Shown here piece after piece: positions 1 through 7,800 of a DNA stretch of 19,252 nt. Each line of letters starts with the position of its first letter. The first letter of the stretch is position 1. A program made the position numbers and the translations under genes. Under the pieces are notes generated by a model. The model was not told the DNA's origin. It saw only the letters and a program-made list of their open reading frames with translations, and ran no database searches. This DNA is from Phytophthora quininea (lineage: Eukaryota > Oomycota > Peronosporomycetes > Peronosporales > Peronosporaceae): NCBI GenBank assembly GCA_011947345.1, contig JAAVTG010000443.1, positions 1 through 19,252 of the forward strand, in the 5' to 3' direction.

Positions 1-1420
1 CAGGTGCACTCCAAAGCCAAATTCACCGTTCTCAAGGGCGACATCACTCGCCTGCTTGTCCTGCTTTTTCCAGATCGTCGTGGAGCGCACAAGGTTGGCG
101 ACCACCGCGCGTTTCTCGAACAGCTGCAACAGCATCTTCACGTAAGGGCTTCGAAGCCGTCCTTCGACGACACATACGAGTTCACAAGCTGCGTAGACGC
201 CGAGACCTTGGCGTTGAATTTCTCGGTAGCAGCGGGGACACAACAACGAATCCATTTTGCAGTTTGTCGGCAGCGAGCTCTTCTACCAGCGTTCGTGCAG
301 TCACCACATCAAACACGGAATCGCTAACACTGAACGCGTACTTGCCGCCGATGACGCTGGGAGCAGGCTTGTTCTGCCATTCCTCAGACTGGAACGAGGC
401 CAGCACGTCCATGAACAGCGGCTCGCCGACGTTCGTAGAGTCATCCATGCGGTCCAAAACGGCAAACTTGGTGGCAGTGGCAGGCACAACGCTCAGGAAG
501 GCGCTCGTGGACCACGGGCGGAACAGACGCACCGAGATGACACCAACCTTGGCCTTCCAGTTAGTGTAGAGCGACTCGACGGCATCCTTGACGACGCTGG
601 AGGCCGTGCCCATGACCACTAGCACCTGTTCAGCCTCGGGGTGGCCAAAGTACTCGAAGAGCTGGTAGCCCTTCTTGGCGAAAACCTGCTTGATCACGTC
701 CTCGACGACTTCTGGGACGGCGTTGTACTTGGCGATGCATTCCGGAGATACCTGGAAGTAGAGCTCTGCGTCGTCGGCGTTGTTGGTGACACCAGACTTG
801 CTGAGCACCAGCTGACGGAACGCAGGCGCGTCAGACGCGTTCTTGAGGCCGATGAGGTTGGCCAGGTACTCATAATCCACCAGGGAGCTGCTGAACTTGC
901 TGGAGGAGGCAGCGATCTTTTGCTGCAGATCGTTGTGAGCCATTTCGCCGTCGTAGACGTGCAGGAACGGCACGTTGGCGCGCAGTGACGCGACGTGCGC
1001 CAGCAACGCCATGTCCTCGGTCTCGGAGGCGCTGAGCGAGTTGAGGATGACGAAGCCCGTCTGACGCACGGCCATGAGGTCCGAGTGCTCGCGCGCCACG
1101 ACGTGCACTACGGCCGGCAGCTGCGCGCTGCTGAGCTTGTACATGACTGGCACCATCTGCAGCAGCGCCGAGGGCGAGGACGCGAACAGCGTCACGAACT
1201 GGCCGCGCTTGGCGGCCTCGTAGGCGCGCTCGATCAGCTCCTGGCCGGCGGCGCTCTCCTCGACCTTGCCCACCTGGTCGAACACGTTGCGGCGTGCGCT
1301 GACAATGTACTTTTCCAGCGCCGAGCCGAAGGGCACGGGCTGCACCAGGTACGAGAAGTCGCTCAGCGCGTAGGCGACGTGGCTCACGGCCTCCTCCACC
1401 GCGACGACAGGCTGCGCCAT
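1..1420 (-). CDS. Sulfite reductase [NADPH] beta subunit (hemoprotein, MET5-like), N-terminal part, runs off left edge, two frameshifts
   Basis: The beta subunit reduces sulfite to sulfide in cytosolic sulfate assimilation. Only the N-terminal PFOR-like part is in the window; the expected flavodoxin and siroheme/4Fe-4S domains would lie beyond position 1. Start ATG at 1418-1420 has a good context (accATGg). Residues 10-30 (VAYALSDFSYLVQPVP) resemble the PFOR pyrimidine domain; residues about 60-370 resemble PFOR domain II, with VGVISVRLFRPWS near residue 290 as in fungal MET5. The open frame stops at 182, but coding continues in two other frames: KFNAKVSAS... (about 233-150), then YVKMLLQLFEKRAVVAN and GEFGFGVHL down to base 1, which resemble the next PFOR segment. 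Each switch equals one missing base, at G runs 234-237 and 146-148. The PFOR Cys-Ser-Ser segment is replaced by VRSTTIWKK, which argues against an active pyruvate oxidoreductase; a pyruvate:NADP+ oxidoreductase relative is the main alternative. Confidence 0.8.
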
Positions 1421-1488
1421 GGTTGTGTGATGTGATGTGTGTATGGGAGGCGTCGACTTGGGCCGGGGTCAAACTAGCGGAAGCCGCG

Positions 1489-1505
1489 CGGAATGCCGAA
1501 TGAGG
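1489..1505 (-). promoter_or_regulatory. Possible oomycete initiator for sulfite reductase beta
   Basis: Read on the minus strand this is CCTCATTCGGCATTCC, an imperfect match (about 12 of 16) to the oomycete Inr plus flanking element GCTCATTYYNCAWTTT. It lies about 70-85 bp upstream of the ATG at 1420, a normal 5' leader length. The match is weak. Confidence 0.28.
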
Positions 1506-1924
1506 CGCTCACCACCCGAACCAGGCCAGCAGCTTGAAGCGACTGACGCGTTGCTGTCACCAAATCTGCAGCTATCTTTCGGGGCCGCTACTATGGCGGC
1601 TTGTATGCCCATCCAGTCACTGGGACACGCGGTGGAGATTGGCGAAACGGCGCTGGCCAATCACACGCTGCGAGAGGATCGACGCGACGTAAACCGGCAA
1701 CGTTGGCGCAACACGAGCGCAACTTGGCGGGACCGTCGCGGAAGGCGTGATCGGGCTGATTGGACGGGAGCGCTCTGTGCGCGGCTAGTAATCGCCGCGT
1801 TTGCGCTGGAAACGAAGGAGTGCTCTGCTTGGCGGTGGTTCGCAAAGTGTCCGACCCGGACGACGCATCGCGAACCAAGCACTAAAAATTGGGGTAGTCG
1901 CGCACCGACTTGGGTTTGTATGCT

Positions 1925-1968
1925 ACCAAAATAGTACTTGGATTTTGTAGACGACCAAAATATACTTG
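1925..1968. repeat. Imperfect direct repeat ACCAAAATA(G)TACTTG, two copies
   Basis: Copy 1 is 1925-1940 (ACCAAAATAGTACTTG) and copy 2 is 1954-1968 (ACCAAAATATACTTG), starting 29 bp apart. They differ by one base, sit in an AT-rich stretch of the divergent intergenic region, and lie about 160-200 bp upstream of the methyltransferase ATG. They could be binding sites for one regulator. Confidence 0.45.
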
Positions 1969-2065
1969 ATCAAAGTATGTGATTGGGCTTTGCGGCGCGT
2001 TTACGTTTTTGACATTTGGTCGCACTCCTCTCGGACGCCACGCACTTTGCCCTTGTTGCCGCAGG

Positions 2066-2078
2066 CATTTCCCGTTTG
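2066..2078 (+). promoter_or_regulatory. Likely oomycete initiator for the siroheme methyltransferase gene
   Basis: CATTTCCCGTTTG matches the oomycete Inr/flanking consensus CATTYYNCAWTTT at 11 of 13 positions. It is 54-66 bp upstream of the ATG at 2132, a typical leader length in this group. This supports 2132 as the true start rather than the non-ATG codons further upstream in the same frame. Confidence 0.42.
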
Positions 2079-2131
2079 TGCATCAAGGAGATCACCGGTC
2101 CGCCACTTCCACTGACGACGGAGCTTCGACC

Positions 2132-3112
2132 ATGACCACAACCAAGGGCAAGATGCTGCTGGTGGGCGCTGGGCCGGGCGACCCGGAGCTGCTCACACTC
2201 AAGGCCTACCGCGCGCTGCAGGAGGCCGAGCTGGTGCTGACCGACCGCCTGGTGCCCGACGAGATCCTGGCGCTCGCCAAGTGCGAGGTGCGCGTGGCGC
2301 GCAAGCGCTGCGGCAAGGCCGACCTGGCGCAGGCCGAGCTGGACGCCTGGGGCCTGGACGCGCTCGCGCAGGGCAAGCGCGTGGTGCGGCTCAAGAACGG
2401 CGACCCGTTCATGTACGGCCGCGGCGGCGAGGAGGCCGTCATCTACTCTGAGGCGGGCTTCGACGTCGAGGTGATCCCGGGCATCTCGAGCTCGCTCTCA
2501 GCGCCCGCGAGCGCTGGCATCCCGGCGACCATGCGCGACGTCGCCGACCAGGTGCTCGTGTGCACGGGCCACGGCAAGCAAGACCGCTACCCAAACCTGC
2601 CCGAGTACTGCGACCACCGCACGACGGTCTTCCTCATGGCCATCGGCCGCATCGAAGGACTCACGGCGGCGCTACAGAACGAGCGCGGATTCCCGAGCGA
2701 CCTGCCCGCTGCCATCATCCACGCCGCCACGATGAGCGACGCGTCCACCGTGCGCAGTACGCTGGGCGAGATCGCCGCCGAGGTGCGTCTCCGCGGCATC
2801 CAGCCTCCGGGGACGCTCGTGCTGGGCAACGTCGTGAACGCGCTGACGTACCTCAAGAACTACGACGCCGTGAAGGATGCGCAAGCTGATCGGCCCCACG
2901 AGAGCGCACCCAAGTACAAGATCTCGTACGCGCCGCTGTCGTGTCTGCCCGAGCTGGACCTGGGCGAGCACATTGTGCTGAATGCCAAGTCCAAGCGTCC
3001 GGAGGTATTTGGCTTCGAGTTGACGGTCATGAACGTGCTGATGCTTGCGGTGGTCATGTCTTCCGTCGTGTACTCGGTCGCGTCAGGCGTCGTGACTTTG
3101 GAGGCGTTCTAG
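2132..3112 (+). CDS. Uroporphyrinogen-III C-methyltransferase (SUMT, MET1/CobA-like) with a C-terminal membrane segment
   Basis: This enzyme uses two S-adenosylmethionine molecules to convert uroporphyrinogen III to precorrin-2, the first committed step to siroheme, the cofactor of sulfite reductase. Starting at the first in-frame ATG (2132) the protein is 326 residues and has no introns. Tetrapyrrole methylase motifs are clear: VGAGPGDPELLTLKA near residue 10, VRLKNGDPFMYGRGGEEA near residue 89, PGISSSLSAPASAGIPATMR near 115, and a Gly-rich GTLVLGN near residue 230. There is no CysG-type dehydrogenase/ferrochelatase domain, so the next siroheme steps need another protein. Residues about 297-321 form a hydrophobic helix (NVLMLAVVMSSVVYSVASGVV) followed by only five residues, after a roughly 50-residue linker. 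That tail is not part of the normal fold and suggests tail-anchoring to a membrane. The neighbour on the left, divergently transcribed, encodes the siroheme-binding subunit. This is the only complete gene here without a frameshift. Confidence 0.93.
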   Translation: MTTTKGKMLLVGAGPGDPELLTLKAYRALQEAELVLTDRLVPDEILALAKCEVRVARKRCGKADLAQAELDAWGLDALAQGKRVVRLKNGDPFMYGRGGEEAVIYSEAGFDVEVIPGISSSLSAPASAGIPATMRDVADQVLVCTGHGKQDRYPNLPEYCDHRTTVFLMAIGRIEGLTAALQNERGFPSDLPAAIIHAATMSDASTVRSTLGEIAAEVRLRGIQPPGTLVLGNVVNALTYLKNYDAVKDAQADRPHESAPKYKISYAPLSCLPELDLGEHIVLNAKSKRPEVFGFELTVMNVLMLAVVMSSVVYSVASGVVTLEAF

Positions 3113-3289
3113 GGAGAGTTTCTTACTGTATCGAATCAAAATATGTATTTAATACTTGCAAGACGAGGTTCTCCACGTCCAACGTCATGATGAATGTCTT
3201 GCAAGACATTCATCTTGCAGCAAGGGCTAAAACAACGCAAAAGTGAAGGTATACGTTTGTACTAAACTTTATTCGATGGGTACATAACT
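3113..3289. other. Intergenic spacer between methyltransferase and dynamitin
   Basis: A 177-bp AT-richer spacer between two co-directional genes. It must hold the 3' end of the methyltransferase transcript and the dynamitin promoter. Apart from the palindrome at 3189-3214 and the extra CTTGCAAGAC at 3155-3164, nothing is recognised; no clear initiator match was found. Confidence 0.5.
3189..3214. repeat. Perfect 26-bp palindrome centred on CTTGCAAG
   Basis: GATGAATGTCTTG is followed immediately by its exact reverse complement, so the 26 bp have no spacer. The core CTTGCAAGAC also occurs at 3155-3164. It lies 76 bp upstream of the dynamitin ATG and 76 bp downstream of the methyltransferase stop. 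It could be a dimeric transcription-factor site or a transcript-end structure. Confidence 0.75.
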
Positions 3290-4809
3290 ATGACGGACTA
3301 TTCAACCGAGAAGGAGGGGCCGAAGCGCAGGAAGGTCATGAGCACCGAGGTCTTCGAGACGCCCGAGCCAGAGGAGGCCTTCCAGCCCTACGCGCCGGCG
3401 AACGCATCGGCTCGACAGACGCGCGCGGGAGTGGGCACCGGCCCGGAGACTGAGGGCCACTTCCACGACAAGGTGAGTAGTCGAACCGCACGAGAAGATC
3501 GCAGCTGACTTACTTTTACCATGCGGACGTTGCAGAGCTCCATGGAGCTGGACGAGCACGAGCTGCCGGCCACACAGGCCTTCGAGGCGTTCATGGGGAA
3601 GATCTACAGTAAGTGAAGGAGGGGCTCGGATGCAGACTTGGGTTTGAAGCTAATGTGGTGTCGCTGCGCAGAGCCGGCGCTGCCCAAGCAGACCGAATAC
3701 GAGGCCTCGGCCGCCGAGAGCAGTGGCAAGGCCGCACTTGAGTCGCCTCTGGCGCGCTTCACGCGGCTGTCGCTGGAGCTGAAGGAGCTGGAGGCGGATC
3801 TGACGCTGCTGGCGGCTGACGCCGACCGCAAGAAGCACAAGGTGGTGGTGGACGCCGGCCAGGAGGCAGAGTTCAACGAAGTGATGCAGGGCCTCAATAC
3901 TCTACAGCTCAATCTGGCAGCGCTGGAGAAGAACACGGCTTTCCAACCGTTCCTGCGCGCGGGGAGCAATGCTGGTGTAGCGTCTGCGAGTGCAGATGCG
4001 GCGGTGAGTCTGCAGAAGGACCTCACTGCCAAATTCTTCCAGCAGATCGACGCGCTGAAGCGGCAGCAGCAAGGACAGACTGCTTCATCGGACGGCGCGC
4101 CTATCGTCTACGAAATCTACAGCAACGGAGAGCTGAACGCAGTCGACCGAGACGCCAAAACCCGCGTGGCTGCACTTGAAGCTCGGATCTCTACGTTGGA
4201 GAGGTCTGTTGGAAGCTTTCAAGGCCAGGAACTGCGCTTGGACGGCTTGGGAACGCTGACAGGCGCTTCGGGGGCTGATTTGACTTCGGCGGTGACCCAA
4301 CTGGAACAACGGGTCGCGCTGATGAGCGAAAAAATCTAGATGCAGTCAAGACGCGCACCACAGCTCTAGTTCATGAGTTTACACTTCTGAGCAAGTTGAA
4401 GCAGTCGCCCAGCGTTCAAGGTGCATTAAACTCCCAGGCTGACCGCGACCAGATCCAAAGATATACGACCAGCTCAGCAGCCTTGACACTGTGACAGCCT
4501 CGGTTCCTGCCGTGGTCGACCGACTCATAACGCTGAAGGCGGCGCACGACGATGCGGTCAACATGACGACTCGTGTGAGCAAAATGGAGCAAACGCAGGC
4601 TTCCTTGGGCGAACTTTTGGGTTCCGACGCCGCTTTGCTGGCGAATGTAAGCATTATAGACTGGAAAGACAGGGATCGTGTTTCTGACTGATTTTTTACT
4701 ACAGATGGAGACCAGTCTGGCTGAAAACGTAAAAGTCTTCGAGTCCAACATCCAGCAACTTGACGAGCGCATGTCCAAGTTGCTTGTCCAGACGTCGGGT
4801 GGCCGCTAG
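3290..4809 (+). CDS. Dynactin subunit 2 (p50 dynamitin), four exons, two frameshifts
   Basis: Dynamitin forms the shoulder of dynactin, linking the p150 projecting arm to the Arp1 filament for dynein-driven transport. Exons are 3290-3472, 3536-3608, 3672-4646 and 4705-4809, giving about 445 residues against about 400 in animals. The N-terminus has the short conserved VFETPEPEE motif (animal form VYETSD-like) and a GKIYKPALP join. The rest is mostly helical coiled coil: residues about 105-140 (RFTRLSLELKELEADL), a central VAALEARISTLERSVG segment, and C-terminal VPAVVDRLITLKAAHDDA, typical of the family. In exon 3 the frame breaks twice: at the six-A run 4329-4334, just before an apparent TAG, and at AAA 4457-4459. 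Each equals one missing base, and the coiled-coil sequence resumes at once in the next frame. The gene ends 58 bp from the converging stop of the surface-protein gene, so their 3' ends are close together. Confidence 0.87.
3473..3535 (+). other. Dynamitin intron 1 (63 bp)
   Basis: Donor GTGAGT after a complete AAG codon, acceptor TTGCAG, phase 0. A CTGAC branch-like element lies near 3504. Joining the flanks keeps one open frame (HDK then SSMELDEHE), while reading through hits a stop at 3506-3508. Confidence 0.85.
3609..3671 (+). other. Dynamitin intron 2 (63 bp)
   Basis: Donor GTAAGT, acceptor GCGCAG, splitting a lysine codon after its first base (phase 1). A GCTAAT branch-like element lies at 3649-3654. 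Reading through gives an immediate in-frame stop at 3613-3616. Confidence 0.85.
3672..4646 (+). other. Dynamitin exon 3, where both frameshifts lie
   Basis: This exon carries most of the coiled coil. Frame 1 runs to the A run at 4329-4334, frame 2 from there to 4457-4459, and frame 3 to the exon end. The middle segment reads DAVKTRTTALVHEFTLLSKL, a continuous helical segment of the kind on either side, which shows that the apparent TAG at 4337-4339 is not the real end of the protein. Confidence 0.8.
4647..4704 (+). other. Dynamitin intron 3 (58 bp)
   Basis: Donor GTAAGC after an AAT codon, acceptor TACTACAG after a T-rich tract, phase 0, with CTGACTGAT as a probable branch region near 4684-4692. 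Splicing joins LLAN to METSLAENVKVF in frame to the stop at 4807-4809. Confidence 0.85.
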
Positions 4810-4867
4810 GTGTGTGTTACTGTTTTGTCGTTGCTTTGCTAGATGGATGCCATGACTTAGAAAGCGG

Positions 4868-7800
4868 CTACAGGCAAGCTCGGCGGTGTGGTGACAGCTG
4901 AGTTGTTCTTGCATTCTGGCGCGGGTTCGTAGGTTGGTGTGAGCGCGCACACCGAGTTTCTAATAACCTTTGCCATGTCTTTTCCTCCGTGTCTTGCTTT
5001 GTGCGTCGCAGGCGGTTTTGTCGTATCTCCCAAAGGTACTTCATTTGCTTGTACAGAATGTAAAGCTGACGGGAGTTGAAAAGCACCAGGAGCGTCACTT
5101 GCAGCACAATGACCAGTGTGCCAACGAATTTTTGTAGTTCCTGATCCGTTGAAGGCGTGAGGAAGGAGCTGATAAGCGCGTACGTGACCATTTTCATGAT
5201 GAACGCGATGGAGGAGCACACCGTTTGGAACTCCATGGAGTATGGCTCACTTTCAACGGTGAAGAGAAACATTCCAAGCTGCAGAGACATGAGCAACGTT
5301 AGCTGGGATGGCACGTCGCTGACGAGGCCGATGATAACTCCAGAGAGTATCTCGGCACCCATTTTGGCTACGAAAAAGTATCTGCTGCGGAAGTGGTAGT
5401 ACTTGTAGTACGCCCCCAAGCGAACTTGAAATCTGGATTGGATAGTTCGCTTTCGGTCTTGTTCCTGATCTTTACGACTCCAAGCACAATGAGTCCGAAG
5501 CACACCACAATGAGTGCAACCGTAGCAAACGCAAACGCACTATGGCTCCCGCTGTGCTGCTCCCGGTTGTAACGCATTTGGAACGAGCTTGTCATGCTCA
5601 GCGCGTATTCGCTAAGTAAGCAAATGGACAAGCAGGACTGGATCAGAAGTCGCATTAACAGCTTCGCTCGAGGCAAGTCGTCCAAACGCTGGATCAACAA
5701 CTCCAGTTTCCGGCGCAAAAGAAGGTAAAGCAGCGAGTACAACGTGGCCACAACTGCCGCGACACCCCGACCACGCTGACGAATACAATCGCAGTTTTAG
5801 TGAATAGATCCTCTGGCTTGACGTTGATCCTCCTCGCGTATGCCAGAACTCCAGATATGATGTCGCCGTCCGCAACCGTAAAATTTGCAGCGCTCTCGCT
5901 TGAGAGCTCACTCATCCCCGCGCTGGAGCCTGTCAGCTGGAAGTTACACCAGCCCAAGGAATCCGTGAAGTGGAAAAAGAAGTCCGGCGCTGACGGAAGG
6001 CTCAAGTGACTACTCGATGCGATAAATTGGAGATAATTCAGCATCATGAAGAGTCCTGTCAGGTCAACTGCGGGAGCTACGCCAACGCCGGACGCCGTTC
6101 CCGATACAACCGACGTGCTGCTCGTCGCTATGCTGATCGCAGCACTCACTACATTTCCAGTGACAGCCGTACCCACCAAGATGTTGGCAGAACCGCTCAC
6201 AACATCAAGAGCTGGTCCAATTGAGTTTGTGAAATCGATAATCGCTCGATGGAATTCTTCGCCGTCACTGGAGTGGCCATCGTTTGCATTCCTCGCGTTT
6301 GATATCGCGGCTGGATCACTGTTGCCAACAATGGCTTCAGCCAGACTGCCAGGTGCCGATGGACTATGATCTAACGAAGACGCATCAACACTTTTCTTGT
6401 CGTTGGCTCGAGATTTTGAGATTGAGGATCCCGCTGACAATGAATTGGATGAAGCTGCACCGGATACCAAGCTATCGGTGGTGGCCGAATCTGTCCCCAC
6501 CACTGAACCAGAAGAAGTGGTGTCGGTGGGTGGCCCCCACTGCCACCTGAATTCTCTACTGGACCAATTGTTGCTGGTGATGTCTGTGCTGTGGCGGACG
6601 GAACTCCCGTCGATGGCAGCACGCTTGTCAACGCCTGTGTAGTCGACTGTGGGGCTGTTGTTGCTGTCGTCGCAATCTGTAAAGTGGATGACGGAGTTCC
6701 TGTCGATGGCTGTGTCGTCGCAGACTGTGAGGTTGCTGAAGGCTGGACTGTTCCTAAAGGCTGTGTTGTGTCGACGGGCTGGTTTGTCCCCGATGCTTGA
6801 CCTGTAGCCGCAGGTTGCGTTGTTATTGACGGCTGCGAAGTTGCTGAAGGTTGAGGCATTGTAGAGGGTAGAGATGTTGTGGACGTCGTTGGTATTCCAG
6901 TGGAGGTCTGGGTGGTGGCCGACGGAGCCCCTGGTGCTGCCGTCACCGGTGAACCAGTCGGCTGTGTCGACGGCTGCGGTGCTGTTGGCGAAGTCGTCGT
7001 TGTAGGCTGCGTTGTCGTGCTCGGGGTTCCAGTGGCAGGCTGCGTCGTTGTCGACGGGGCCCCTGGTGCTGCCGTCACCGGTGAACCAGTCGGCTGTGTC
7101 GACGGCTGCGGTGCTGTTGGCGAAGTCGTCGTTGTAGGCTGCGTTGTCGTGCTCGGGGTTCCAGTGGCAGGCTGCGTCGTTGTCGACGGGGCCCCTGGTG
7201 CTGCCGTCACCGGTGAACCAGTCGGCTGTGTCGACGGCTGCGGTGCTGTTGGCGAAGTCGTCGTTGTAGGCTGCGTTGTCGTGCTCGGGGTTCCAGTGGC
7301 AGGCTGCGTCGTTGTCGACGGGGCCCTGGTGCTGCCGTCACCGGTGAACCAGTCGGCTGTGTCGACGGCTGCGGTGCTGTTGGCGAAGTCGTCGTTGTAG
7401 GCTGCGTTGTCGTGCTCGGGGTTCCAGTGGCAGGCTGCGTCGTTGTCGACGGGGCCCCTGGTGCTGCCGTCACCGGTGAACCAGTCGGCTGTGTCGACGG
7501 CTGCGGTGCTATTGGCGAAGTCGTCGTTGTAGGCTGCGTTGTCGTGCTCGGGGTTCCAGTGGCAGGCTGCGTCGTTGTCGACGGGGCCCCTGGTGCTGCC
7601 GTCACCGGTGAACCAGTCGGCTGTGTCGACGGCTGCGGTGCTGTTGGCGAAGTCGTCGTTGTAGGCTGCGTTGTCGTGCTCGGGGTTCCAGTGGCAGGCT
7701 GCGTCGTTGTCGACGGGGCCCCTGGTGCTGCCGTCACCGGTGAACCAGTCGGCTGTGTCGACGGCTGCGGTGCTGTTGGCGAAGTCGTCGTTGTAGGCTG

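Larger units (their letters stand above)
1421..2131. promoter_or_regulatory. Divergent intergenic region between sulfite reductase beta and the siroheme methyltransferase
   Basis: This 711-bp gap separates two genes that point away from each other, so it must hold both promoters. Open frames inside it have no recognisable composition or domain and are not called as genes. The part nearest 2000 is AT-richer than its surroundings and holds a direct repeat at 1925-1968. Because both flanking genes serve siroheme-dependent sulfite reduction, shared control is plausible, but that is inference. Confidence 0.5.

Noticed and set aside
150..240. Introns to explain the frame changes in sulfite reductase beta
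   Set aside because: No convincing GT-AG pair of normal length fits, and the sequence between the breaks still codes for family-like protein.
1..1420. Pyruvate:NADP+ oxidoreductase instead of sulfite reductase beta
   Set aside because: The cofactor-binding cysteine motif is lost, the RLFRPWS region matches the MET5 type, and the neighbours are siroheme and sulfite reductase genes; it remains the main alternative until the rest of the gene is seen.
870..1472. 200-codon minus-strand open frame overlapping sulfite reductase beta
   Set aside because: Arg/Ala-rich out-of-frame shadow typical of GC-rich coding DNA; the overlapping frame has the real motifs.
1437..1934. 165-codon plus-strand open frame in the divergent spacer
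   Set aside because: No domain, odd composition (Arg/Trp-rich), and it covers the expected promoters.
1979..2131. Extended N-terminus for the methyltransferase
   Set aside because: No ATG in the extension, composition unlike the family, and an initiator-like element at 2066-2078 implies transcription starts inside it.
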